This document shows, one piece after another, positions 48,309 through 60,291 of a stretch of 64,000 nt of DNA (within the stretch, counting starts at the first letter, position 1; every line of letters starts with the position of its first letter). The DNA lies in assembly GCA_020746835.1 (NCBI GenBank), contig JAGPNK010000002.1, forward strand, positions 2,852,001 to 2,916,000, in the 5' to 3' direction. The notes below the pieces were generated by a model that ran no database searches, was not told where the DNA came from, and saw only the letters and a program-made list of their open reading frames with translations. Position numbers and translations under genes: made by a program. The stretch comes from Stachybotrys elegans (taxonomy: Eukaryota; Ascomycota; Sordariomycetes; Hypocreales; Stachybotryaceae).

Positions 48309-49975
48309 ATGGCACCGCGACCCAAGATTCGCATCAAGCTGACGCGTGGCTCCAAATCATCAGAGAGCACACCTAAAGGATTCGCCGATCTCGAAGACGA
48401 ACCCATGCCCGATGTCGACGCCAGAGAGGAAGCGTCCGAGGCCGAGGATCAGCCCGAGCCAGACGCAGACGAGGATGACGATGACGATGCAGACGATGTT
48501 GACGACGTTGACGACGCGGCCGACAAGGCGGCTGCGTCTGGAGAGGAAGACGCCGAGGGCGCGGATAAGGATGAAGAATCAGAACCCTCTGCAAAGGAAC
48601 CTACGCCACCTCCACAGCCTGTGATCCGTCGCAAACGCCTCGGCCGCCCGCCCAAGAACAAGCCTCCTGACTGGGACCCTATGGTGACAGTGTCGGAGCG
48701 CGAGGCTGACACGCCACGACGGAGGGGACGTGGAGGGTGGAGGGGTCGCGGCGGTCGCAAGGGAGGACCTGCGGCCCCCAAGGCTGAGCAGGTCATTGAT
48801 GCCACGGGCACCGTAGCAGAAATTGTTGACGATGAATGCGTGCTACCCGAAGATCCTGAGGGCGAGACAAAGGTTGACAAGAACGGCAATCTCCTGGACG
48901 GGCGCGATTATCGTTGCCGCACGTTCAAGGTGCTCGGGCGCGGTAGCCGACTTTACATGTTGTCCACCGAGCCCGCACGCTGCGTCGGCTTCAGGGACAG
49001 CTATCTCTTCTTCACCAAGCACCGCAAGCTGTACAAGATCATCGTGGACGAGGACGAGAAGCGGGATATGATCGAGCGGGATATTATCCCACACTCGTAC
49101 AAGGGTCGCTCCATAGGAATCGTCACGGCACGCTCTGTCTTTCGGGAGTTTGGCGCTAGGATCGTTGTAGGCGGCAAACGCATCGTGGACGACTACAATG
49201 TTGCCCAGGCCCGTGCAGAGGGGGCTGTGGAAGGCCAGCTGGCCGATCCCGATGACCACTTCATCCCCGGCGAGCCCTACAACAAGAATCAGTATGTCGC
49301 CTGGCACGGTGCCAGCGCAGTATACCACACCAACTTGCCCACGGCTCCTGTTCCTACCGGAAAGATTGAGTCCAAAAAGCGCAGGGTCAACGTCAACGAC
49401 ATGAACTGGATGCTGGAGCATGCACGCGAAGCAAGGTATGTTGTTACGCCTGCGCGTGGCTTGCTTGGTATCGCACAGTCAACTAACTGCGTCATCATAG
49501 CACTTTCAATGCCGGTATCAACGCTATCAGAAAGTTGAACAATGCCGGTGTGTATGACATACACACGAACACGATGCAATATCCCAAGGTGATGCAGCCT
49601 ACGTACGCCCGCGTGGAGCAGGTTGCTCCTGAAGATGAGTCTGCTACCAGAGGGAACCCGAGGTTCCCACCTGTTTCTCTGAAGATGGCTCGTAATTTTC
49701 TGGTTACCGATACGTACTACGAGAGCCCGCCGGCAGGCGTGACGCCGACCTCATATGAGAAGAAGGACCCGGCCGATTTTCTCGCATCCTTCAGAGGCCT
49801 CGGTTCAGTCACGGACGACATCAAGGAGCTCCTACCCGCGGAGTGCCGACAGGCTTTCGACCAGGCTTTGGAGCGCGAGGAAGAATGGGAGTCGCGCTGG
49901 GGGCCTGAGAAGGAGAAGATGGCACGTCGTCAGCCCGTAATTGACAAGGCGATCGTTCCATACTCTATGTCATAG
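48309..49975 (+). CDS. RSC7: Chromatin remodelling complex subunit RSC7 (Rsc7/Swp82 family)
   Basis: Subunit of the RSC/SWI-SNF type ATP-dependent nucleosome remodeller in the nucleus. Exons 48309-49435 and 49501-49975; 533 aa. The N-terminus is very acidic (Asp/Glu runs about 35-95) and is followed by basic patches, RRKRLGRPPKNKPP (AT-hook-like) and an RGRGGWRGRGGRKGG stretch. The Rsc7/Swp82 core is clear: GRDYRCRTFKVLGRGSRLYM, YLFFTKHRKLYKI, SYKGRSIGIVTARSVFREFG, PGEPYNKNQYVAWHG and, across the intron, FNAGINAIRKLNNAGVYDIH. The frame ends in DKAIVPYSM-S and TAG. The same frame then stays open for 43 codons to a TGA at 50105-50107 with a basic end (KGRRKRRRV), so the true C-terminus may lie further on. 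An exon-like short frame upstream (47982-48036) may also belong to this locus. Confidence 0.88.
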
Positions 49976-51239
49976 CAACGGCGTGTGGTTGAGACAGTCA
50001 ATGTCCAAGGGGTGGCCGAGGCCGGCGCTGAGACCGCATCAGGTCCTGAGGCCAACGAAGCTGGCGAGACATCATCCAAAGGTCGTCGAAAAAGGAGGCG
50101 TGTGTGAACAAGCATGCCATTGTTATGAGGTTTGGCTGCAGAGGAGTTTAACATGTGATACTGCGAGAGGTTTGAGAAAGAGGGAGAAGGCGTTAGGGGT
50201 TGGCAGCCGATACTATGGCATTTGCACCACATGGTTCAAGTTCAATACAGGATATTCTAATCGTCTTTCCTTCTGGCATTGTGGATATCTTGAGCAGTAG
50301 ACATTCCATGGCAATGGCGTCTTCGGCTACCTATTGTGTAAATACGACCTTGCTGAAACTTGAGGGCTGTCGATGAATGCTTAGCTATTATCATGTCTCC
50401 CGAGACCAGTTGAGTTTGACTTTGGTGATGCCAGTAAATCCATGGTCAATATGCACTTCAACCCCGACTCAGAGCTACCCTAGACGATTCTATGAACTCA
50501 ACTCACGATCTCAGCATATACGAGGCCTTCCCAATCTTCCCTCGTATACATGAGATGGGCCCATCTAGGAATATTCTAGACTTCTCTCGGCATACGAATT
50601 TGATGGAGGGAGGTTGCTACCCCTCGATGAGCCTCGACGGCAGCGATCATCGCGTAGAGCGAGGGAGGGGCTGCCAGCCCCGTCTACATGTTGACTGGGA
50701 CGAGGAGGGGCAAATGGAAGGCGATAGGCCCGGTAGCCTTTATCACCACCATCTACAGGAAAGGGCAGGGAGGGGCTCTACTCTATCACAGGTGGGAAAG
50801 GCAGTGGATGGGCGGGTTGGGCTCCTGCTCGCCGCTGCGGGTGCTTTTTTCGGGCAGTCTGCATAGGACAAGCGGGGTTGCGTGAGGCGGCGATTCAGGA
50901 TGGTCTTGTATGTCCTTACATATGGTACACGGGAGAGGGGGACTGAGGTGGGCGCGATGACGACGGAGGCGTGGGTATTGGAAAGGCAAAGGGCCAAGAG
51001 GCATTTTCCGGGTGCAACAACCCGTCTCGCCGTGCTTCGTACGACGGGGTGGGTTTGATATGGGTATCAGATGAGGGGGATAATAGCATCATGGAGATGC
51101 AGCGGGGAGGAGAGAATTGGCTAGCAAGGAGATGCCCGTTCCAGCGTCAGAGTTTGGCAGCGGGGGGCGCGGAGGAAGGGCTCAGCTACTGCTGCCGATG
51201 CTACCATACACAATGCCCATACAGGCCGGGGGGAAGACA

Positions 51240-51267
51240 AAGGCTACGCGACGAAGGCTACGCGACA
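51240..51267. repeat. 14-bp tandem duplication
   Basis: Two adjacent copies of a 14-bp unit (aaggctacgcgacg, then aaggctacgcgaca) that differ at the last base. Confidence 0.8.
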
Positions 51268-52384
51268 AAAGGTGGTGAATGAAGGTAGTATGGACAGGCG
51301 CGGCAGTCGAAGGAAGCGCAGGCACAATGACATGGGGCAGGCTGACAAACGTACAGGTAGAAAAGCACGCGGTTGGTGTTTGGTGGCATCTGCAAAAACC
51401 CCCACCAACTGCAGCAAGGCGGAGAAGGGGTGTCGTCCAGGTCGTCGGACAAGATGCAAGATGAGAAGAAAAGCCCGGGGGGGTCATTGGGGAGAGGACA
51501 AAGGAGCAAGAGGGCTAGGCCGACCCTTTGGTCCACGTTGCCCGTCCACTAGGCTGCTGCAAGCCATCGTACAACGAGAAGCCGAGCAAATAATTGGTAA
51601 GGCCCCCTGCCAGGCGGTCCCAGTGAGACTGTCGGTGAGAGTGCAAATGGCGTGGGAGCCATAGAACCGCCCGGAGCTACTGTGCCTCGTGCAGTAGCAC
51701 AGAGGCCAATCACGACGCAGCGGACCGACGGTATGCGTCCCTCTTGGCCCCCCGAACAAACCGAGGCGCGCATTCTCAGCGTTTGCCTGTTGAAGAAGGG
51801 GAAGACACGGGTATCCAGCCATGGGTGCCTCGAGCGATACAACTAGCCATGGGTCATCAAGCATCTGTCGGCGGCGACATCCAACCATGTCAATCGGTGC
51901 CTGGTGGATGATGACGAGGCCGTATCTTGCTCCCACAGAAGCATCACCGAACTGGTCCAGGTGGCTGCTTCTCGCTTCTAGGCAGTACAGATGGATGATG
52001 GCACGTGCCGCTGGTTCAACGTCTCCAGCACCCCGTGTCCTCCCCAGCGGCATACTACATAGACGTATGTATGTAGGCTCTTGGATGACGAGATATATGA
52101 CCACCCCCTTCGTTGTCGTCGTTGCCGTTGCCGCTGCTGTCGCCGGCTTCCCTCTTCGGCATTCTGCAGGCACAGCTCGCGCGTGTCCCGGGTGCGCGTG
52201 GCACTCTAGGCCACCACCACTCCTTGCCTGGAGCGTATAGCCATACATAGCACAGGCGAGCTTCCTTCTCCTCCGCCGAGAACCTGTCACTCCCTGCAGG
52301 CCTTGCATATCCCCACAGGCCGATGCTGGGAGCGGAGGAATCCAATTCCAATGCAGGCCGGCAATCCAGGTAGCCAGACGACAA

Positions 52385-52408
52385 CCAGACCAGACCAGAC
52401 CAGACCAG
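52385..52408. repeat. (CCAGA)n pentanucleotide repeat
   Basis: Nearly five exact CCAGA units in a row in non-coding DNA. Confidence 0.92.
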
Positions 52409-55400
52409 CAAACACGTCGGGCCTCAACGAACCAAGCAAGTCCAAAAGCCCTTGGTTCAACTTCGGGTACTGGTATGCCTTGCATCAAGACCCACAGTTC
52501 ACCAGTTTTTGGGTGGGTTCAAGCTGTCAAGGTTGTGCTTCGCAGCTCAAGTCTTGTCTTTGTCCTCCAGCTGGCAGAGGCATCTTGGAGCTCCCGACCT
52601 ACCCTGCAGCGTGGATCCAATATCTCTCTCTCTATCGTACTCCGTTTTGTGCCTCTTTCTTCGCAATATTGTCAGTGGCGTTTCTCTTGCTCCGCTCGAT
52701 ATTCTTTCCCGATTTGCCGTTCAAGTGACATTTAGCGACTGGACAGCTTGCTTGACTTGATTCGTAATGTCCACGCGGTTCATAGCCCACCTTCAGCTTG
52801 ATGGTGGGCACACGTACACCCCATGGCGCAAATATCCGGTTCTAACCAATACCCAATCACGAGTCGCACATTGCTATACCGGGAGCTTACGTCCGCCTTG
52901 ATTCCTCTCTGATGAGTGTATCGAAGTCAGCTTAGCTGCCACGGGACGGTTTGGCCTGGCTCAAGAGCTCGTGCTCATCATGTGAGCCATGCTGGGCAAA
53001 GGAGGCTTTGCCATCGTATAATGAAGTGAACAGCCCTGGTGGGGATCATGCGCCACACGCGCTGTGAGGCCTGCTTGTTTTTGTCCAATGCTGCACCTGA
53101 TTTGAGCCGTCTGGATTAGCCCCAGGACCCCTAATGACTTACCAGGGGACCTTCGAGGAAGCTACTCAGTAGGCGCGGTGCTGTCACCGCGCGCGGCCCA
53201 TCCTGTGTCCCTGATACAAGAGACTAGGGATCAAGTAAAACATTGAGCCTGGGCAAAGCACATGGCACGGCTGTCCAGCGACCCTTGGATAAGGCCGCAC
53301 ATGTATCGTCCTCAAAGGGGCTGTTGAGACCACATGCCACGTTGCTCTGACATCCCGGAGCATTGCTGTTTTCCCTTCTTCTCGAGGTATGTTATTGATA
53401 CATGTCCTGCTTCCCTGGAGTCATTAAAATTGTCTGGACTTGCCGTGGCGGAGTATTGAGGTCTTTGGACATCCTCGGTCGAAGACCCTTGGCAGCAGGA
53501 AATAGTGAACCCGTGGCAAGGAACCTGAATGTTGACAGCCATCCAACACGCGTTGCCTGAACCGAGATGAGAATGCCAGGCTCTGCCCTCCAAACAGCCT
53601 GATTGCAAGGTTTCTTGTCCGGCTCCCAAACGCGGCACGCCAGGGATATGGAAATTTCAGACAAAAATTAGAATGCCATGTGGACAGCCAAAAACAACAA
53701 CAAGAAAACAAATCCCGAAACAGTAGGCGATGTCGCGGTTATTGCAATCTGTTTCGGCATGTCAGCAAGGAAAAGCCCCGGCCTCAGCGGACGGCGGCAA
53801 CCGGACATTGCCATATGATTCTTCCTGATATTGCCTGGCCTAAGCTGGACGACCATTGGTCGGCTTGGCACCGCCATTTGACAATCGCCTACCAGAACCG
53901 TCCAAGGCCCGGGAGGGCCTCTCCATGAGGCTCAGCCAGGCTGCTAATCACGGAACAGGGCCATTCGTCTCTTGTTGGAAATCCCATTGTGGGAGGTCTG
54001 GAAAGCCTGACACACTCCCCTACTAGCCCACCCTGTGATCCGGCATAAGCGGGCGGAGTTGGAGCCCAAGCACAGGCGCCGTGTCTGAGCCAGATAGTTT
54101 TCCCCGTCCGATGCATGCATGCAGAGAGTGTTGTGACCAGGAACAGCCATCGGACGGACCTTGCCAGCCATTAACGAGAGAAAAAAAACCATTCAGCCGA
54201 TTAGCCCACACCACCAGTGAGCAGGAGGAGGGTGCTGCTGGGCTAGGTGGAACCAGAGGAAGGAAATTTGGGCATCGCATGGGTCAAGTTCCTCGAGGGC
54301 GTTGGCCCTCCGTTGTGGCGCCTGAAGATCATCAGGAGATCAGAAGAATTTTCGAGGCCTTTGCACGGATCTTAGTGCCATGTCAACACGGGCTGCCCTC
54401 TCCAGTAGTCCAGTAAGCAGCGCTTGTTTGTGATGGCTGCATGGCCTGCAGGATGTCAACGGATCCGAGGCCTCCTGAGTGGCCCGCTGTGGGCTATGTG
54501 CGAGTCTCCCTACATAACATAGCACAGGAGGCAGAGGCGCCATGGTGGATCTGAGGCATTTCCCTCGGTACAGAATCATTGCCAGGCTCGCGGCGTTATG
54601 GCGCATGACTTCTTGGATATCTTGGAACGTCCAGCCTGCAGCTGCAGCAACGCGCCAGGAAGGGGGCTGGACTGCTGGCCAACAAAACCTGTGTTGAGGC
54701 GACCCCCTTGGCCAGGCGCTTAGGGTAAATTGCTAGGCTGGAAGCGTGGTTTGTTGTCAATCAGACAGCTCCCGCAGCTGGCCACCCACACACCATCCAT
54801 GGCCGAGTCCATTGCGCTACCCTAAGAAATTGCTGTTAATTCTAGTGCATCGGTCATGGCTTGGAACGCTACCTGATGAAAGCGGGTTAATGAAAACCAA
54901 TCATTTCTGTCGTGGATAGCGCCGATCTTGGTGCTTGGAATGGTTCGCCTGCTGGGAACAGGCTCCGTCACTGTGGATAGAAGCGTGAGTCTGGTGCATG
55001 GAACAGAGCGTCCAGATGGCCGGGGTGATGACGGATATCTAAAATCTGCTGCTCAATTGGCCGTGGCTTTTCGTGATGAGCCACGAGGCACGAAGTCGCT
55101 GATCCAGGCCGCCCGGACACACTACATACGAAGGTGGTATGTGTTGGGATGACCCGACGTCATCCGCGGAAGGCGGAGAGGGTGGCAATGAAGAAAGGAC
55201 GGGCAGGAACGTGTGGGAAGCGGAACTGAGCGGGCGCGGTCAGCCGTTGCTTCCTCACTTAGCGACCTGAAGTTGGCTAGGCTATGTAGGGAAGCATCCT
55301 CTAAGATAAGACTAGCTCAGCGACTCCTGACCAATCATCTGCCTGGCGACTTCTAAATCAAGGGTTGCACATAGCGCTTCTTTCCCTTTTCCATTCAAGT

Positions 55401-58137
55401 TTTCCTTGCAGCAGGTCGTCGCCCATTTTAGCAAAGAGCAGCAAGGGTCCTTCTTGTCGGGACTGGCAGACCCTGGAGAGATGGTTTTGCCACCCATCGG
55501 GACCACTTGCGTCACTGCAGACGGCTATCGAGGGCAGAAAATCCTTTCTTCTACCCTATTCTTTTCCCCTTTGGACCAAATGACCTGATGATGCCACAAT
55601 GTAACATTTCCAGCCGACCGAAAGAGACAAGTGGCTTGGGTGGCGAGGAGGCACAGAAGCAGCTCAATTTGGTTTCCCTGGTGCTTCTGCTCCGTTGTGA
55701 AGTGAGGGACCCCAGACCAGTGAGGCACCCTGCATGTAATTACGGTTCATGTTCATAGTACAAATTGTGAGCCCTCAACCTAGCAACCAGGAGGCCGTGC
55801 TCAGAGCATGGGTGTGTACTGTTTTAGGAAGACAAGTGGAGACACTGCGTTGCTGCAGATTTCGTTGCGCGAGACGACGCAGATGTCATTGAATAAAATT
55901 GGGAGCCAAGCCAACACTGGTTACCACCAAATGAGTAAGGAACTTGGAAAAATGTCCCTGGGAGAACAATAAACACAGACGTACGGTCCCATATGAAAAC
56001 TTTTCGACGCTTGTGGTTTGATGCAGACTATTTCATCGGGATGCATTCAGCAGGAAGGCCATTGGCTAGGTATGGTTTGCGTACGCCGCGCTGTGCCTTA
56101 TGTAAGGCAAAGTGATCCACTAGATTAGAGGTAGCTAGGCGCCTCTTCTGCTTGCACCCTGCCAGGCTTGATAGGCCTGTCTCGTGCCCCCTGGGTATCC
56201 TCTAATTAGGTGGCTCTACGAATCACAAACAGCGAGCCTGCTTCCATGACAGGACACGTCGATCCCCTCCCCTAACCGTTCCTATCTGCTACGACCTAAT
56301 CCCGAGTAACCCGACAGAGCCCAGCATTTTCATTCGATGCCTCGATCGTGATGCATCATCATAAGTGTCACATGTGTGGCGAGCTGGATGCTGACGAAGG
56401 TATGCCTCATTGACGCTGATGACTCCTAGGGGGGCTGCCCGTGCCTACATCATTTCTCAATCCAGCACGCTGGCCGGATGACCAAGGATGCATGCCAGTT
56501 GATATGATGACGACTGTGAGGCGAGACTGTATGCATGTGCTGTGAGCCCCGACTCACGAAGGGACTCTTGCGAGATGGAGGGATTGACCGTCAGCCAAGC
56601 AGCCCCTAACCAGGTACGGATGCTAAAAGGACAACTTGTGAAATTGCCGCAAACCTCACCGCACACTCGACAGCAAGGAGCCAACAGGCGCTGCAATAGC
56701 TGGAACAAGGCTGTTAACCCTGCAGGACCACCAGCACATGCGTCTGCCCATCATGAGTGAATGTGACTCTGCCAAATCGTGGTGGGCCTGGGCCAGTCAG
56801 GGAGGCTAGGGTACATAGGTACATACAGCAAAATATGTATGTACGGAGACTTTCGAATAAAGAAGAGGAAAAAAAAAAGGGCAATGGAAAAAAAAGAAAC
56901 CCGAAATCGCTAGGATGCCTCTGGCCGCCAGGTGGACCGCGCCCCTTACTTGGATACCTGCCTTAGCCTGCCCACCACCACCACCCTATAGGCACCCACT
57001 CATCCACCCCATCCGCCAGCGCCTCCAGAGCCGTTGCCTGCTTCACCTGCTTCACCTGCTTGCACACCCTCTCTTCGTCACCCCCCTCGAGAGGTTGGCG
57101 GGGGATAGTTGCGGTGCAGGTGGTAGGGCCCCATACCTTCCTTATTGCCATCGCCGCCATCGTGATTCACCAGACTCTGACTGGGCGAAGCGGGAGGTAG
57201 TGGCCTCCACATCCAAGGCTCCCAGATGCCCCAAGTTGCTGGAGCACCCGTATTGCCCCGTAGTTCGTTAGTACCTAGGAAAGTTGTTAACGACACGGTG
57301 CTGTGTGCGATTCATACCTGCTTTGACTTGAAGAGCGAGCGAGGGAAAAAAAAAATAAGCCAGAAAAAAAATCCAACCACCACCAAAACCACTCCAAAAC
57401 AAAGGGGCCCTTTCCCTTTTCTGCAGCACGCCCCGTCTCTGCCAAGGTGGAGGTACCTCTCGGCGCTGCACGAATACACGCCAACCGCTTGTACCTCGGA
57501 GTGGGCTACTGCATGCTTCTGGCGCCAGCACAAGTATGTACTAGGTAGGCCAGCAAAGGGCGAGCAAGGTACTTCGCGCTTCACACGACGGCCGAGAGAG
57601 CCGAGGTACCACAGCGATGAGAGCGAAGTGGTGCGATGCCAGCCGGCATGCTCCTCTTCCTCCTCTTCCTCCTCTCCATAGGTTCCTTGCCTGAGTTCGT
57701 GCTCCTGGCTCCTCCCTGCCACGCCATGCCCTGCCCTCCCTTTCGCCCGCCCCTGCCTTGCCTGATCTGCCCCTTGTCTGCCACCAAAACAGCCCACTGG
57801 TAGGGGGCCCGATGCTGAGCGAAGCCGGGCCCGTGCCGTATCAGGCACTTACTCGAACCTGCAGACTCGAAGCCAGGGCCATTTCTCCTGTGGCTCCTCT
57901 GGCTCCTCCTATGACTCCTTTGGGGCCTCTGGGTCGGTACCGCCTGCCTTTGGTCACCCAGGTAGCCGGCCATCCCATCCATGTACCCTTCCTCCTGTGC
58001 TGCACTATGGGGATACCGCCTCGTGATTCCAAGGACATTGTACCGTCACCAGGGCTCTCCACGCCCGCCCACGCACACACTGCTACGTGAACAGGAGTGA
58101 GGTACATACTTGCCGCCTTTGCTCTGTACTCCGTCCG

Positions 58138-58180
58138 GTGCACACACACAAACGCCCACACCCACACCACACACCACACA
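58138..58180. repeat. CA-rich microsatellite-like run
   Basis: Imperfect ACAC/CCCACAC/ACCACAC run (about 40 bp) upstream of the cyclin gene, in the presumed promoter or leader. Confidence 0.75.
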
Positions 58181-59289
58181 CTCCCTCTCCGTGGGCGAAG
58201 TTACGTACCTACCTCTGACCCATACACTCCCACACTGCAATCCCCATCCCCATACCCATCCCATCCTAGCCTACTAGTATCTGCTCGACTGTATGTATGT
58301 ATCCTCTCCATCCTTGACCCATCCGTCGTCTCGTTTCTTCCTTTTCCTTTCTCTCTTCAACCCCCCATCCTCCTCCCTCTCTCCCTTTCCTCTTCATACT
58401 CTCCTCGACAGTTCCGAATCCGCCAAACATCATCGACAACTTCCAGTCAACGAACCCGTTCTTGTTCGTCGACCCCGGGATTCAGGTTCCTCGCGTTGAG
58501 TCTCGCCCCCTCGACCGTTGCTGCGTTTCCCTAGCGAACCGTTGCCCATCCACCTCGCCCTTTGGACAACCGTTCGCTCTCGAACCATAGCACCTCTTCT
58601 CTCTCCTACGACGACCTTCCTTACGGTGAGTTTCGCATTGCGTTTCGATATTCGATTTCCGTTTCCGAGAAGAATCGTTTTGCTGGGTGGCTCGTAAAAA
58701 AACAACAAACCACGATCCGGAGAACAAAACAAAGCGCAACGTCACCATGCTTTCTCCCCGACGCGGCAATCCCCCAAGAGAGTCACTCACGTGGCCTCAC
58801 CAATTCTTGTTTACACTCTATGTACAGTCATCGCGCGGTGGCAAGTGTGCTACGCTGCGAAGATGATCTCCTCGCTGTTGGCGACATGAGAAATGATGAC
58901 ACGGGACAAGCTCATACTAACAACGGAATCTAGATCTTCTGTTTTTCCTTCCATTTTTCCTATCTGCCTGTCAGTGGCGTATCGTTTTAGCTTTTCTACC
59001 CGATCACGCCCGCTGCCTTTGAGTCCATCGGTACTTGAACGATCCTGCCGCGAAACACTGTTATCCAACTTCGATTGAATAGCGGATACCGATAAATGGC
59101 TCGACGATCCCACTGAAGGTCCTTACGATCTTTTCTCTCCTTGCCTCCTCGTCGCGCGCCTTGCTCGAGTTTCTCGACAACCTTCGATTTTCTCCCTTTC
59201 AACTCACGTCCCATCGCGAGAAGCATCTTCTCGCTCCTCCGACCAAGGTCTCTCGATCTTAGTCGGAACTCCCTCCCACAACCACCATC

Positions 59290-60291
59290 ATGCCTGGTGG
59301 CGTGTGCGCCGTCCTCGACTACGATGTCGATGTGATGGCTGAATACGTTGCCGATATGGCGACACGCGTGGTCACCCCTGACGCGCCTGTCACTGCGCCG
59401 TTCCGCAAGTTCGTCTCTCAGGTGCTCACCTCGACGAGATTGCCTAGCACCACCATCATGCTTGGGATGAACTATCTGGCCAAGCGGATGAACACCCTCA
59501 AGAGCCAAGGTCCTTACAAGGCCTCTGAGGGCCAGGTCTGGCGTTACTTGACCGTGTCTCTGCTTCTTGGCAGCAAGTTCCTTGACGACAACACATTTCA
59601 AAACCGATCGTGGTCTGAAGTTAGTGGTCTTCCCGTCTCGGAGCTTAACGCGCTTGAGTCCGAATGGCTCCAGGCTATGGGATGGCAGCTGTACGTCAAC
59701 CTCGACTACAGCAAGGACTACCAGGCGTGGCTCGACAACTGGAAGGACTTCCAGCATATGAAGAAGCGCCAGGTCGCCCAGGCCAGCCGCGAGCGCCTTG
59801 CATCGCTTGTCCCTGCCATCAACACGGACATCGCCATGTACAACAATATCGCCAACCGACATTCTCCTCACTCTCGCTTCATGATGGAACAGGCTGCAGA
59901 GTACGGAAGGTTCCAGGCTATGAAGGCACAGCAACACGGCTACCGTGGACGCGACACTGCGTGGTCCCACAACCCATGGAATGCTCCTCTCACGCCACCT
60001 GATTCCGGGTACGGCACGCCAGAGTATGTCATGTCGGCAACGTCGAGCAACGCCCGATACAACGACTGGTTTGCTCAAGCCGCTGCACAGTACAACACGC
60101 AGTACCACCAGCAATCGGGTCACGGTGGCTTCTATGCTGGACGCGAGAACGCGTATCCTGCGCACTATTCTTTCCACCAAGCGTCGTGGGAGCACGGTGT
60201 CGCCGAGTGCAGCTGCCACAGCTGCGTGGGCCCCATGAAGCAGCCCCCCTACTTCATCCACAACGGCTACAGCCAGCCTGTCATGGGCTAA
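59290..60291 (+). CDS. Cyclin-like protein of the Clg1 type
   Basis: Probable cyclin partner of a cyclin-dependent kinase, of the fungal Clg1-like group. Single exon of 333 aa. The cyclin box lies at about residues 34-150: APFRKFVSQVLTSTRLPSTT, then LGMNYLAKRM, VWRYLTVSLLLGSKFLDDN (the conserved helix with the K-F-L-D motif), NRSWSEVSGLPVSELNALE and WLQAMGWQLYV. The C-terminal half is rich in Tyr, Gln, Ser and Pro (for example LTPPDSGYGTPEY, where TPP could be a phosphorylation site) and ends with a short Cys/His stretch (ECSCHSCVGP). Clg1 in yeasts works with Pho85-type or Pef1-type kinases in autophagy and lifespan control, which is knowledge from the family, not visible here. A very long non-coding upstream region suggests complex control. 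Confidence 0.85.
   Translation: MPGGVCAVLDYDVDVMAEYVADMATRVVTPDAPVTAPFRKFVSQVLTSTRLPSTTIMLGMNYLAKRMNTLKSQGPYKASEGQVWRYLTVSLLLGSKFLDDNTFQNRSWSEVSGLPVSELNALESEWLQAMGWQLYVNLDYSKDYQAWLDNWKDFQHMKKRQVAQASRERLASLVPAINTDIAMYNNIANRHSPHSRFMMEQAAEYGRFQAMKAQQHGYRGRDTAWSHNPWNAPLTPPDSGYGTPEYVMSATSSNARYNDWFAQAAAQYNTQYHQQSGHGGFYAGRENAYPAHYSFHQASWEHGVAECSCHSCVGPMKQPPYFIHNGYSQPVMG

Larger units (their letters stand above)
50108..59289. other. 9.2-kb gene-poor stretch
   Basis: I cannot support any protein gene here. Open frames (longest 334 codons, 51484-52488 minus) have repeat-driven or biased composition and no family motif, and none joins sensibly through splice sites. Base composition is not strongly AT-rich and I see no terminal repeats, transposase or reverse-transcriptase motifs, so an RIP-degraded transposon is not obvious. 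Simple repeats occur at 51240 and 52385, and a CA-rich run near 58138. The last 1-2 kb are CT-rich and probably the promoter and long 5' UTR of the cyclin gene; a GTGAGT donor at 58626 and an acceptor at 58974 could be a leader intron. Confidence 0.55.

Noticed and set aside
49937..49975. A 39-nt intron (gtaatt to tcatag) that would remove the RSC7 TAG
   Set aside because: It is in phase, but it is shorter than normal fungal introns, has no convincing branch site and would delete the DKAIVPYSM stretch. I keep the stop as an open question instead.
51484..52488. 334-codon minus-strand frame in the gene-poor region
   Set aside because: It runs through simple repeats, has abundant Trp, Cys, Arg and Gly of biased sequence, no recognisable domain and no supporting splice structure. 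I cannot call it a gene from sequence alone.
53312..53711. Overlapping minus-strand frames of about 90-110 codons
   Set aside because: Considered as a transposon or pseudogene relic, but no family motif, terminal repeat or splice structure supports it.
58996..60261. 421-codon minus-strand frame
   Set aside because: Antisense to the cyclin gene and its leader. Composition mirrors the coding strand; no motif.
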